From positions 1 to 64,000 of the forward strand of contig VWZX01009107.1 in the NCBI GenBank assembly GCA_013399015.1: DNA of 64,000 nt. The letters are read 5' to 3'. Below the pieces are notes generated by a model. It was not told where the DNA came from. It ran no database searches and worked only from the letters and a program-made list of their open reading frames with translations. The stretch is from Galbula dea (lineage: Eukaryota; Chordata; Aves; Piciformes; Galbulidae). Below, piece after piece: positions 25,501 through 40,500 of the stretch (positions are counted from its first letter, which is position 1; each line of letters begins with the position of its first letter). Both the position numbers and the translations under genes were made by a program.

Positions 25501-28500
25501 CCTGGGAAGTTCACAACAGGAAAGCCAAGAGCCAGATTGCCCCAAACAGATCCAAAGTAAAGCAAACAGAAGCAGCTTACAGGAACATGCTAACAATGAC
25601 AGAAGGATTTAACAGTGCAGAGTGTCTCAAAAAATGCATAGAGAGCTGTTGCAGATCTCTGAAGTTGCCTTTGTCCCCAGCTGGAAGCCCAAGTGAAGCA
25701 CTGACATGCTGCTTGGGATTCACCCTGTGCCAAAGTCAAATCTCTGAAGCAGGATAAATCAGATGATACACCAAATGAAGCAATCAGCACTACTGTAACT
25801 CTGCCCAACATCTCATCTGCTCTGCAAACAAGATTTACTTTAATTATTTCCTTAGGACTCTATTCTGCAAAATGTCCACCTCTAAAAGAAAACAAAAGGA
25901 AGGAGTGGGACTAGCTACTAACACAGCAAGAGAAAGAAGATTTTTAAAAGCCACCCATTAAGTCAGGACAGCAACAAAGTAACAGGACAGTTTAAGGGTG
26001 ATGGATTGTACATCCTGAGTTGAAATATTATAGGCAACAAAACCTGATTCAAAAGAACAGAACACTGGGTATTCTGCAGTATGTATGAACACCTCAGTCA
26101 CTGTTTGCCTGCTCTGGTAATACTTGGACAACAGCAAATGTTTTAAGCTTGAAATTCTTCCCTCTTGAAATGAAGAGAAGGATTTTTTTGAACAAGTAAT
26201 TTGAGAAGAAAAAAAAAGCTATTTGCCAGTAACAATTCAATCTAGTGGAAGTGATGAATTCATTTGGTATCTCCACCCTACCCTGGGGGCATCTAACCTG
26301 AAGAAAACCAACAGCATGAAACACACTGGCCTCCAGAGGGGAGACTAGAGGTTTTCATTTGAATGGACCTTTCTCCTCAAATTACAGTCCAGCCAATTTT
26401 TCATGCCCTCTTCAAGCACAGATCAACATCCTCCACACTGTAGTTTGCCCTGCAGTCAGTTACCTGTTCCAAGTCCTCCCAGTCAGAATTCCCAAGTATT
26501 TTTTTAAAAGCCTATAAAAGACAAATAGGAAGATTTATCTCTACAAGCAGACAAGGACATCATCAAATGCAGCAGGAACAGTTACTGGTTAGAGTGCAGT
26601 GCTGTTATTGGAACAAAAAGTTGGAAATATTACACCTGGACTGGAAAGCAGGAAGATTAACCATTTACCATCACAGAGCTAAACCTTAAATGCAGCCAGC
26701 CTCTGAGTGTCAGATTCAGAAAAGGTGTCTGTGTCTCCAAGTTCAGCTGCTCAAAGTCTAGGGGTTTTGCAACTGTGTACCTAGAACAAAGGCTAAGACA
26801 TGGCATTTAGTACATGATTCTCTTACCTAATGCTTAGGAGAGAATTCAACATTTCTGAATCAAGATGATGTGCATACAGATCAGGGAACTGAGAGACAGC
26901 TAGTAAGAAATCCTAAGTTTAAGACTACATTAAATCCCTGCCCTGCAGTGGAGACTCGGGGAATAGGATCAAGGCTACAAAATAATGACCATGCCCACTT
27001 GGGCATCTGCACCCTTCCTTCAAAATATGCACCAAGCAGACAACAGCCTCAAGACTTTTGGTTATTTACACTTAGAAACAAAGTAGAAGCACACCTTGAT
27101 TAACTCTGCCTGGAAAGTATCCACTTTTTGAATCACAAGACCACTTCAGAAGGCTACACATGGTGGCATCCTAAAGAAAAGTACACCTGATCTACTTGAG
27201 CTCATCTAGACTTCAGTGAAAGCTAAGTTTACTCTCACAAGCTAATGTGTTTCAGAAGCAGACACACTACTCCCAACATGCCCAAGTGACAACCCTCTAC
27301 TAGGCTGCTTCTCACCCTCCATCAGTGTGAAGTCTTTGCCAATAGAAGTGTGGCAAATGCCCCAGCCCCACACTACTTCCATCCCACCATATTACACTGT
27401 GCCTTTCCTTTGGAATCTTCTGGATTGAATTCACTAGACCACAAAAAATAGATGGCAATGGACAGTAAGAAATTGTATCAACAGCTCTGTCTGAGTGGAT
27501 GGTTAAAATACTTGAAGTTTTTGCCCTTCTGCTAAGTTAAGATAGAGAGGTCAAGAACAAGAGACAGAATAGTTGTACTTTGGATGCACCCATAAATTGA
27601 CCTTCATTTAAACAACCTAGCTCCTGAAAGCAAGTTCCAGAAGAGAAATACAACCCAAAGCAGTATTGCTGTAAAAACCAAACCCAACCCAACCCCCCTC
27701 CCAGTATTTCATTACAAAAACCTAGATCCTTTTTTTCTAGTGAGGCTTCTCCTATTTGGTCTCAACCAACTCCTGCTAACACCTACTCAGCCCTAGCCAC
27801 CTTACTAACACCTTATGTGATTTACTCTTGCCACTGTTGCTGGTGACTGTAGCTTATCACTTTGCAGCACCTCTCATGGTTACAAGTCAAGGAAATTCTA
27901 TTTAGCATTCTTCCCCCCCTACCTTTAGCAAAAGGCCATTTTTTCCAAAACAAGTGAGAGAAAGGACAGGAAGATAGATGTTTTCCATGCTAGTCAGAGA
28001 GCTTTCTATATGAAACACAGAAATGCTTTAACAGAGTCCATATTCTCTAAGTGTTCCTTCAGCACACTATGGATTAAGATCCCAAACTTTAAACATGAAA
28101 GATTTCAGTAGATCATCACATCACCTGCTAAGTCTGTTCCCAGCAACCTACACTCAAAAGCAGTGCTGTTTAGTTAACCAAAAACCCTGTAGCCTAAACA
28201 AAGTCTGTATTAAGAAAACCAGAGTAAGCTTCAAAGTCACAGTTATGAGTCTTAGTTAGAATGAAAAGAGTTTAGAATTCCTAACTCCATTTGGAACAGA
28301 TGTGGGAAGAGGAGGATGCACATGCATTTGAGCATCCAAGTAAACTTTGTAAACAATTTTACTGTCAATTTCTTTCTTTTTACATAGGTACCTACAGAAA
28401 TTTTGCCCAGACAGAGTTCTGAGCCTCCACCAAGCCCCCCTACCTTGTGTTTTATAGAAACCACAGGTTTTACCTTGGCTTTCTCAAATGCTATGGAAAA

Positions 28501-31500
28501 GTCATGGTACTGCAACACAGGAAGACTTGCATCCTGCTGCCTGTTCCACATCCTTCTTGCATACATTACATGTTCCATAATGAACCAAGGAGAAGTAACC
28601 ATTTGTCAGCAGCTTAGCATCTTAGCTTAGAGATAAGATAAAGATGGCTTTACATCACTGCACACAACTACCAATCTACCAGCAACTGCTGGAAGACTGA
28701 GAAACATAACAGTGCCAATGAATGCAGACCTACTGTTCTTCTGTTGCAATGCTCTACTGCAGCTCTGTGTCCCTGAACAGGGAAGAAGCTTCTGTAAACC
28801 CAAACTAAACCCTTAAAAGCTGGCAAAAATGAGTCTGAGACATACTATAATTAACAAAGCAGCAGAAGCCAACCAGTACACAGAGTTTACCAAAAGCAAG
28901 CTATCTTCATTTGTTCTATGTAGTTATTTGATGAATTCAGCTAAGATTTGAGTCATTCCTCATAGAGCTAAAAAACCCAAACAAACAAAATACAAGGAGG
29001 GTGCAGAGAGAGATCTTGCTGGTGTTTTCTCCATGTGTATTGTGAGACTGTTCATGGCTGGGGGTGGCCACATTGCCAGACAGACACAAAAATTCATTTG
29101 CTGGCTACAACAGTATGAAGCAGAAGCAGTTCAAGTCAAGAAGAAAGTTGTGGCAGAAGAACAAATAGAATAGAGCAAGAAATGTAGGGAGCAGATTTCT
29201 GCACCCTAGGTGATATCCCAGTTCAGAATCTGCAAACAGATTTCTTTTTGCAGATCTGAGCAGCCCTTGATCATTTAGGAACTGGTAACCACCATGTGCT
29301 GCATCTCCATCTCCCTCTGCTGTCTAGACAACAGAAAGCAACTAACTTCTATCCTGTTGGCATGAGACATGCCAAACAGCCTGGAGTTTCCAGTCCTGCT
29401 CATGACTTGGAGAATAATCCCAGATTTACAAGACAAACGATCTGAATGTTACATTGTAAGTCTCAAAACTGTACACTGACAAATGCCAAGTTAGAAGCAG
29501 TGTTTGGGTTTGAGATATTCTCCCCTCCAGCTTTTCACTGCTCTTGTAACTTCAACACAAGAGCAAGATTATTCCAAGACAACATGCAATCCTTAATAGA
29601 CTTAAGTATATTATTTTCTCTACCTAGCCTCATTTAATCCTATTTTGAGGATTCTTTTAATTCTTAAATGTGGAGTGAACAAAGTAAACTGCTGCAAAAT
29701 CTCAATCACTTGTTACACATCACCTCCAATCTCAGAAGGGTTTACTGTCCTCACAGTATAGAGTGCCAATTAAAAACCAGTTGTACATGAGCATATGAAA
29801 TTTCTCAAGCCTTAGCAGATCTGAGGTTACAAGCCTGTGAAATCCAAGCCAAATGTGGGGTTTGGTTCCCATGGGGACACAGAATTTCCATATTTATTAA
29901 AGCAACCCCCATTATTCTCACACCAGATTCCAACTGCATCATGACACAGATATATTTTTGCTTCCAACCAAAGTACAAAATGCTTCAGAGGAAACATGTT
30001 CCTGATGCTGAAGAAAGGGAACACAATAATCAGTGACATAATTGCCATCACAGAAACCTGGTGGGATGACTCATGGTTGGAGTACCAGAGTGGATGGCTA
30101 TAAGCTCTTCAGAAGGGACAGGCAAAGAAGAAAAGGCAGTGGGGCAGCTTCATATGTTAGGGAGTGTTTTGATTGTGTAGAACTCAGTGAAGGTAGGGAT
30201 AGAGCAGAAACTGCTTTTGGGTGAGGACTAGGGGAAGGCCACCAAGGCAGACAGCCTGGTGGGAGTCTGGTATGGAACACCCAACCAGTGTTGAAGAGGC
30301 AGGTCAAGCATTCTGTAAGCAGCTGGCAGAAGACTGCCCTTGTGCTGATAGGGGACTTCAACTTAACCAGATGTCTGCTGGCAATACAACACAGCAGAGA
30401 GGAAATACTCTAGGAGGTTCCTGGAGTGTGTGCAAGATAACTTCCTGACACAGCTGGTGAGTGAGCCTAGCAGGGGAGGGGCCCTGCTGGACCTGCTGAT
30501 TATGAACAGAGGACTGGTGGGTGAGGTGGTGGCTGGAGGCTTGGTTTTGGTTGTTTGTGGTTTTTTAACAAGAAAAGCACAGGAAGTCTGCTTTGGGAAA
30601 GAAGCAATTGTAAAAGAAAACTTCACACTAGATTACCTGCTTCTGAGGAAATGAAAAAGCCTCCTTCCCAACTGTATTAAGGGCAACGTGATGCTGGCCC
30701 TCCAAAATAAGCTGTTTGTTGTCTTCCACCACATAGGCCTACAGAATATAAATTAAAGATGTTAGCAGACCAGAAACAATCATAAGCTTCATAACATAGA
30801 ACTCCTGCCTTTCCCTCTAACTCAAGTGAAAGAGGTTGTAGTATTCCAAACCTAAAGGTTGACATTTATTTTATGTGTATGCTTTTAATTGTGCAAGCAC
30901 AGGCAGCTGCTGAAGTTCAGACTCCTGATTTCTTAATCTGTGAAAGAAGATCCTCTTCAAAGCAGACTGGGGCACTCTTACAGTTCTATGATAAAAGCAA
31001 GCATTAACAAACATCTTGGTTTAAGATGCCAGGGTTTTCTCTTAAGAAGAGAATTTATGGGAACTGGCTGCATGCAGAACAATGTAAATCCATTTAAGCA
31101 TGCTTATGACAATAACAGCTACTGATATTGTCTCTGCTTCTGGACATCATTCTAATCTGTTTGCTTTCAGGTAAAAAAGTCATCTATAAATTTCATATAA
31201 GTATGTCTGAAAGATCAGGATGTCAGAACTAGCAGTCATACTTCATGGCCAAGTTACTACAAAGACCACAAGCATACATACCTTCCAGAGTACAACAATG
31301 TTCAAATCAACTTCACTGCACCTCTGTATCAACCTCACCGTCTCATCAAACGACTGTTTTGCAGCCCTTTGAGATGCAGGAGCCTGAGACTGCACATGTG
31401 CTCTTTTAAATTCAGAGGACAAGCTTTGGAAAAAGAAGTCTGCACAGGGACTGGCTGAACTTATTATCTGCAAAAAAAAAAATAGAAAGGCACAAAAGTG

Positions 31501-34500
31501 CTCTTAGAAGAGGATGCAAGCTGCCCTAAGTCACTCTAACTGAGCTCAGCACTGCAGTGTTTCAGTTCAGTTCCCTTGCTTTGCCTCCTTCCACAAACCT
31601 ACTGAAGGCCCAGGCCTTGGTTTCCATGCTTGCCCTGTTAGAGATCAGCCCTACCTAATGAGCTGCCTAAGGTAATAGAGGGAAACACAACAGTAGGATA
31701 TTGGCCTAAACCCAAAAATGCCAACTTTGGGCTTTGGTTACTGCCTCCAGACAGCACACTGTGATACCTTGTGTAGTAGAGAGCAGAGGTGTCTGACCAA
31801 CCAACTAATTACATAGGAGACAGCAGTGCTTATAAGAGTTTCCTCAAGCTAAGGGAGAATTCTTTCTCAAAGTTAGGAGCATACATTTCACTAGCAAACA
31901 GCAAAGATAAAAGATTCCACAGTGTATTCCTCATGTGTAAGTGCCACAGCCAGAAGTACTGGGCTGTTTGGCATCATTTGTGCTGAGCTTTTCCAACACC
32001 AGAAGCTTGACAGGGAAGAAGTGGTTTTAAGACTGACAGCAGTGATACTCAGAGACAGCATGTTGAGAAGAAACTTTAACTTTATAACCCTTCCCTTCCA
32101 AAAAACTTCAGCTTTTCCAAAATATGATGCTGCAGAGCTGCTAATTGTTGCATTAGCAGAATACTGATACCCAGGAAGACAATCTGCTTCCACAGCAACT
32201 CCAGAGAAGGGAGGGTCCCCTCCCAACTTCCCCATCAGAGAACATTTTCTTACAAGAAAGCTGAACTTCATGCAGCTCATCAACTTGAAAAATGCAAAGA
32301 GAGATCATTTACCTCAGATGTTTAGTCCTAACATCAATTTATATGCCAATAAAACAAAAGGGTAGTAAGCAGGTTTTCCTTGGCTTTTAAAAGATGGATA
32401 TATATATATATATATATATATGGAAAATGTGTTCTCAGCATGAAATAAGTCTTCTGACATCCAGCTAACCAAACCCACTATGGCAATGAAGAGTTCTGAT
32501 CTGATGCAAGTGGCCTACATTCTTCCAGGTTTTGGAAAAGCATTTGCTGTACTAAGATCATTTGCCAAAAGGATTCTTCTTCAGAAAATACCTGTATGCT
32601 TAAAAAGATTAAGAGAGCATGGAAGTCTAGAATCTTAAACTCTTTACAGAACAATCAAAAAAGAGTCCTTGAATAGACTGCAAACAACATGAGTAGCTTT
32701 GGAATTCTGGTATCTACAGCCATTACAGGTTTCCAGGTAATTTTTAGAATAAGCTGTAATTAGACCTTTTAACTTAAGCTTACTAAAAGTATAATCAGGG
32801 AAAAACCAAACCCAACAAACAAAAAAATCCAAAGAGAACAAGTATCTGACATCCACAGATCTCTACTGGAAAACTAGAAGACTGGGAAATAGTAAAAGAA
32901 GCCCTACTCTGAAAAGTTGGAAAATAAAGGAGAATCATTAACAAAGAAGTCAGCATCACAATGCACTCCAAAGTTAGTTCAGCAGTGGAGCTAGGGCTAA
33001 GCTACCTTACCTTCTCTTTGTAAAAGACAGAGCTGACCTAGAAGACAAATAGTTTTTGATGTGCAAAACTCAACTTCCCAGCTATGAAAGCATTGTTCCC
33101 ATCTTTAAACTTTTACTGGGATGCTTGCAAGTGCCAGGGATGCCTTGCCCAAGACAAAACAGGCAGCTGCACCAGTTCACCTACCTGTTCATTTCCAAAG
33201 ACAATGTCTGCAAATGTGTAATTTTCTAAGGGATAAAAAGAGAAGGCATTGTTTCAGCATCATGAGAAGCCACAACTTCAGCATACAGCATCCATAGAGT
33301 ATTTTTTTCCCCCTCCCAAAATGTTACCATTCAGGAGCAAACTTACCTCCTGAGTTTTTGCATCTTACTGCTTTAAAGCATAACTTCGTGCTCTCTCTGC
33401 TGGCAAGTTTAGTATCTGAAAGAAAAAGGTTACAGGATTTTTTGCCCCCCTTAAGGTAATCAAAGTCCCTCCTCATTAGCCAAAAGTCAGGCCAAAAATA
33501 AGAAACCCTGATGATACTCAAGAAGCACAACTAATCAAGCAGAGGAACTGCATGGTAGTGAGGACAATGCATCTTCTGCTGACCCCTTCTATCTACTTCT
33601 AGAGCAGGAAGTGAGCCTCAATACATAAAGAAGAGAGAGAAAGGAGGGAACAGAAGACAAGATTCAGTTTATCTGTCTGGTTCACCCTCAATATTGATAC
33701 CAGAGGAATACAAATCTAGACTAACTTTTAAGCACAGAAAATGTCAGCATACAAGTCAAGAAAACATTTTTAAGGTACAGTAAGAGCATTGCTTTTCCTG
33801 GGGCTGTTAGAAATGCATTTCAGAAATGAGCAGCTGGTATTAGCTATGCCAGGATCCAGAGCTAGTCATTTCTGTGCATTTCTAATAACTGAATAGAGCA
33901 CTTGTCAAATATTTTCTCTACCAGTTCAATTTAACACTGAAACATATTTCTTGTGAGGTAAGTTATCAGCCAGCCCAGACACAGATCTCTGCCTCACAGA
34001 AATAATCTACCTGTCAGTTAAGCCCATTGGCAAAATGAATGAAGTCTAAGTTATCTGTCAACATACTTCCCTTGAAACACTCCTAACAGAAGTGCTGCAG
34101 TACCTCTGAAAGGGACAGAGTTTTTAGGAATTAATTCTACTGAAAGCCAAATTCAGCTCCTTGGAAAACACTTTTAACTGCTCTTGTCAGGCAGAAGCTA
34201 GGTTTATCATCCTTTTGGTGATTAAGATACACACCTTTGTCTTCAGAGATGTTAACAGATTTTTGAAGCTTCCAGTGCTTGCTGCTACTTGAAACTTGCA
34301 CTATATGGAATTCTTTAACACCAGTCTCACTCTAAGGAAGAAACAAAAACTGTCAAATAAGAACCACCACAATTGGGATGTTCTCTCTCATAGTAAGTGT
34401 TCACTGTGAGGTGGTATGATTAGATCTTACTTTAACTCATTATTTACACCACCCATAACACAGTACTAAGAGACAAGAAGAGATTTAAGATCCACTGTAA

Positions 34501-37500
34501 CATACAACAACAGTCCCAGCTCACTGCAACTCAGCAATTTCCAATTTCAGTAAACAGAGCTACACAAAGACAAAACAGACTTCCAAGAAAAATACCCTCA
34601 AGTTAGTACTTTAGATTAAGAGGATTAGAATAAAATCTAGGCTTTTCAGTGCAGTGCAGAACACTGTCAGCAAGGCAACTTAGTTTCTAAGACTACTTTA
34701 GGAACACACTTAGGTCATAAATCCCAGGAATTCAATTATTGGTTTTTATTAACATAGGTACACAATGAAAAAATAGCTTTTGGGGTTGCTTTGTTTTCTT
34801 GGAAAGAGTGAGGTGGTAGTGGAAAATTAAGTCTCACACAACATTATTTGTTAATTTGGTAAGTAGTTATTAAAACAGCCCTTCCTCCTAAAGGAAGCAA
34901 CAGACAATATTCACTTGAACAGCTGAAGAAAGAACAGTGTACACACCTTCAAAACAAAATGACAAATCAGCTCAGTGATTCCACTACCAGCTAAGTGTCT
35001 AGGAATTATATGAACAGAGCATTCAATTACCTTGCTTTGTGGCTGAAACAATGGGAGCAGCTTCACCCCCAAAAATGAGTAAATTTCAATTACTGTAGCA
35101 TGAAAACCTGAAATATTTTCATCTGCTTTGCTAAGCCAACAGACCACAACAGACATATCTGTATTTCTATTATATTTGCAAAGATGCCTCCTAAAAGTTT
35201 GGTAATAAATGTAAAACACAGTAGCCTGCAAGCTGGAGTTTACATGGAGACTTCATGTGATCACCAATTCCAAGAGTTTACTAACAGCTGAGGGGAGCAC
35301 ATGTTGTCTCATCAGAACTAACTTGAAAGTTGGGATAGTAAACCAAAATTCATCAGTTTGGATAAATCTTCCTAAACAAAAAAAAGACTCCAAACTACAG
35401 TCCTGGAATTTGCTTAGGATATAGATAGCTAGAGCAGAGATAAAATTTTACTACTCTTTTTTCCAGCAGTAACTGGAATGATCCAAGTTTGCAAGGTTTA
35501 GTTAGTGTTTGCAAAGTAGTTGAAAGAAAACCCATTGTACTTCAGTCTTGGTTCTACTGGTGACACAGATGTGCTGAGCTTTAGAAGAGCATTATTTAAA
35601 ATAAGAACTTACAGTATTGATATTCTCTACATCCACAAACACCAACATATTGCCCCCTCTGCCTTCTTCATCTTCAAGTGCATTACTTCTGCAGACAGTA
35701 GCTCGCATGTGCAGAGACCGGCTAGTACAGATAACTGCAGTGTGCCTCAGTACTCTGTGACTAGGAAGGAGAGGGGGGAAGAAAAGAAAGAAGACATTCT
35801 GAACAACCAGGACTGCTCTCCAGAACCTGTCATCAAGAAATTTAGCTTTTGTGTTCGTCACAGAATCAATAAAGTTGGGAGAGACCTCTAAGATCATCAA
35901 ATCCAACCATTAACCTATCACCACTATGCCACAAGTACCACATCTCTGTTTTCTGAACCCCTCCAGGGAAGGTGACCACACCACTGCCCTGGCCACCCTA
36001 GGCCAATGCCTAACAACTCCTCTGGTGAAGACATTATTCCTAATATCCAATCTAAACCTCTTCTGGTGCAACTTGAGGCCATTTCTTCTTGTTCTATCAC
36101 TGGATAGGATAACTCTGGAGAAGAGACCAACCCCCATCTCACCACATTGTCCTTTCAGGTAGTTGTAGAGAGAGATAAGCTCTCCTAAGAGCCTATTAAT
36201 CATAACAGAATTACTAACCACATTTCCACTAAGAACAAAACCTTCTGTTCAAAGTAGTCAAGATTTTAATTTATTTCTCCATGTCATAAAACAAGTCATG
36301 ATTTTTTTTCTGCCCCCTACACCTCTGGAAGATGTGCTTCCAGAGAAATAAAGTCAGTTAGCATTAAACAGCATTCCATTAACCTTCTTCCTATTAAATT
36401 ATTTTAATTGCCACTTTGATGGAAGCAGTGCAGGTTATACAATTTTATATGGAAATTACTCAGAATAGTAGGTAACTGGCCACTTTTCTACCATCACACA
36501 AACTGAGACTAACATTTATGCTTACTAGACACATTATAAATATTGTAACTAAAACACAAAAAAAAACTTACCACATTTTGGAGTGCTTTTTAATACTTTC
36601 ATAGTAAAACAAAAAGTTAATTTCATGAACACCTTCTTCATCTGGTCCCCTTAACCACATTGGCAGCTGCACTGAAGCCCCAGGAAGAAGAACAGCATCA
36701 GGAAGTGGAACATGTATTACTTCAGGCTGACCTCCTGCACCAACCCCAAAGTCCACAGAAGAGGCTGAAGATAGCAGTGCTGCTCGCACAGAGGTAGGAT
36801 CTGTCACTACAGTCTTGTAAGCACTACAGTTCTCAGAAGCTGAAGGGCTCAGTGGTGTTAGGACAGCAGTGTTGCCCCCAAAAGTAAAGAATTCAGGGTG
36901 CTTGGACACGACCTTCAGCGCGGTGAGAGGGCACTTGCTCACGTTCACGAACTCTACATATGCCTTTCTGATTTCTCCACACAGAAGTCCTGTAGGAAAG
37001 TTTATGAAGAAGACCTGGATGGGAGAGGCCAGAGACAAGAGAAAAACTTCAACACTGAGCAAAGTTATCAATGCCCACGAAAGCAATGATCAACTTAGTT
37101 AAACTACATTGCTCTCCACAGCTGCCTGAGGGGAAGTGGAGAGGGTGGAGCTGATCTCTCCTCCCTGGTATCCCAATGACAGGACATGTGGGAATGGTAC
37201 AAAGCTGCACCAAGGGAGATTCAGGCTGGACATTAGGAAGCATTTCTTTCCCAAGAGGGAACGGGCTTCCTAGAGAGGTGGCCAATGCCCCAAGCCTGTC
37301 AGCGTTTGAGAGGTGTTTAGACAATGCCTTTAACAACATCCTTTAACCTTCTGTCAGCCCTGAACTGGTCAGGCAGTTGGACTGGCTGATCACTGGAGGT
37401 GCCTTCCAACTCAAATAGTCTATTCTCTAGAGCATTAGTACCAATTAGACTGTTTCCATAATCCTAGTAAGGAAAACACTGTGTTTAAGTAACCAATCTG

Positions 37501-40500
37501 AAGATGAACAGTAAGCAAACATGGGCAAAAAAGCTGCTTTTCGTGTTCCCACAATCCTAGTAAGGAAAACACTGTGTTTAAGTAACCAATCTGAAGATGA
37601 ATAGTAAGCAAACAGGGGCAAAAAAGCTGCTTTTCCTGTTCCCTCTCGCCTTGAAACCTGACTACAAAAACTGTTGCCAACTAAAACTCTAAACCAAATT
37701 TAAAAGTTTCAGAAGGATATTCATTTGGAAGCTGCAAGTTTTACTTGAAGCCTCCCCCCTGCCCCCCAAGTTTGGCACCGACAGATCCCAAATAAAGCAG
37801 AAAGGTTCTGTCACTAACAGAGTGTAAGAGTTCATTGCCAGAATTACAGTTATAAGCTCTGGATTCAGCTGTTTGCATCAAACTGCCAGTAGAAACTAGC
37901 TGCATACCTCCAGCAAAGGCATTTCTTCTGTGATAATGGGATCCAAACGTCGATCAGGTCCATATCTAATGGATGTTTTCTCCTCCTTTGTGTTATTAAG
38001 CCGAGGCCCTTGGATTTCTAGATCCTGGCGCCCTCGGACAGACAGCCCATTGGAGACAAACTTCCCTGAAACAATTGGTTACAAATTTCTTTTTTTTGCA
38101 AAGCAACTCCTAACTTTTTCCTGAGAAGTGACCCAAAGCTCCTTACCCAACCTCCAAAATCATTTGGATGTTGCTGTTATTGGGCACCTGCAGTGTTCAC
38201 TGATTAAGGAACAAAGCTCACTGTCAAACACAACTCATTGCTATGTTGACTTCAGACAGCCAGTTAGCCACTGCTCTGGACTTACTGGGTCCTTTAACAG
38301 TTTGACTACAAGAGGGAGAGGAGGCAGAGTGTGAAGGTGATGTATTTCCTTTCCCAATTTCTGCTAAGCTGGAAAAGTCAAGCCAAAAATCCACTGGTTT
38401 ACTATGTTTTACATCTTTGTTTCCTTTAAAGGCCAGCACTCTTAAAACAGTCTGTTTCTCAAAAGGTTTCCAGTTCAGATAGCTACACAAGCTTCACTAG
38501 TTCTTTTAGACAATCTCAAACATGTGCTTTAATCCCCATGTCCTCAACCAACCAGATTTTCCTTGTGACAGTGTCAGATGAATGACTCAAAACAGATCAA
38601 CATGCAATTAATATGCCATTTAGATCTTTATAATATAAAGGAATGAGATGAAAAAGTCAAGATGCTTAAAATAATTATCAGTCAAATTTAAACTTGGGAA
38701 TCTATGCAAATAACTTCAGTGCAACATTTAGATGAAAGCTGAAAGCTAACAAAGTGAGAAGACAGAAGAAAACTTAGTGGCAAGACAGTCAGTTAAAGCT
38801 GTTACAGATAAATGTGGCATAGATGGAATATTTAAACTTTTATTTTTTGAATGCTTTCAGAATTTCTACATATTTAAAAGGAACAGTAAGTACAGGCTTG
38901 GCAGAGAGGCTACTTCCTTTCTCATGGGATTCCTACAGATGCCAGTGAATCCTTTTTCTGTTCCAGTTGTTTCCCTTGTTTCTACATCCCTACTTGAAGG
39001 AAGGCCTTGCGTTATGATAAGCAAAGATTAAACACTAGAATTTAGTTCTAGACTACAGAAGCCCTGTCTCCCCCTCCCAGAGACAAAATTGAAGGGAGTA
39101 ATAACACTTACCTGTCTGTAATCCAATGGAAGGATCTATCCCATCTACTGTCACAGCACCCTGAACAGTGCCAAGATTATAAACGACTCCCAGAATATGT
39201 AGCTCCCCTGTTTGATGGGGAAAGAGCTTTAGTCTTGCCTGTGGAGATATGTTAAATTTTTGTTGTTGTTGCTATTAGAAAAAAAAGTATAATTACATTT
39301 AAATGTCCAATTGCTACAGACACTCAAAGCTACATTTACTTCAGTCATGTCAGATGTAAGTGCATAGAGTAACTCCAGGTCATTTACTGGATTCCAATTT
39401 TCCTATCATTTACTGGAACAGCCCACAACTGAGAGATGCTCATTACATTAGGAAAGGATTCCCAATTTGAACAAAAGTGAACTTGAACAGAGGCAGAATC
39501 ATAGAATGGTTGAACTTGGAAAGGACCTCTGGAAGTCATCTTGTCCCACTCACTTGTTCATGTAGTGCCACTTAGAGTAAGCTCCCCAGGATCATGTCCA
39601 AATGGCTTTTATCTCCAAGGACTAGTGTTCAGTCACCATCCCAGGACAAAAACAAAAGTGTATCCTGCTGTTCAATTGGAGCCTTCTGTGTTTCAGTTTG
39701 TACCCACTGCCTCTTGTCCTGTCACATCCTCCCTCCAGAAACTTACACATATTGATGAGATTCAGAAGTTCATTATTATTCATTATCAGTAATGTCTTCT
39801 GTAAGTTTAGCATAAAGTGCAGATGATAACAAGTCTGAACCCCAGCCTAAAGTTCAACACTGAAAATACTGCTTTTAGAACAAAGCATAGTACTTACCAC
39901 TTTTGTCTCCTCACTATTAATTAAAAATTCTGCTATTGCTTCAGCTCCTATCATATCCTCATCACACATTCCCTGAAAAGAAGAAACAGCTTTTCAGATA
40001 CTATTACTCACAGGCAGAAAAAGTGACACAGCTATTACTTCCCACCCCTTTCCCAAAGTGTTCAAGGGAAAAAAAACAACAGATTTCAAACTGCAGATAT
40101 TTAGCACCAACAGGTGCTGTACGCCTGGCTTCTCAGGCTTTCTGAATTAAAAAAGTAGCTAGAGAGCTCAGTAAACATGTACTTCAGAGAGAGAAATCTA
40201 AGATTTATCACTATAAATTGGAACAATTACCAAACAGTTTCACCAACACTCACAGAAGTATTTATCATATCATTAAAAAGTGGCTGTTCAGACCAGAACA
40301 GAAGGGAAAGCATGTGGTAAACCTCGAGACTTAGTTATAGGAAAGCGTTTTGAACTCAGGCAAACACAACACTTTTAAATGCTTTTGGCCAGGAAACCAA
40401 ATTATTAAACAGTTTATTGAAATAATCAGTATTGGAACATACCAAAACCTTAAAAACATGAATGAAACTTCCCCCTCCAGAGGGAAGTTTTGGCAGCATC

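Larger units (their letters stand above)
31468..35612 (-). other. TRAPPC8: TRAPPC8 introns 21-24
   Basis: These introns separate exons 21-25 (31468-33184, 33226-33346, 33416-34234, 34332-35612). A TA dinucleotide run is in the first. No transposon or extra exon was recognised. Confidence 0.7.

Noticed and set aside
37435..37680. 31-residue repeat protein
   Set aside because: It comes from a 93-bp tandem duplication inside an intron and has no start or splice evidence.
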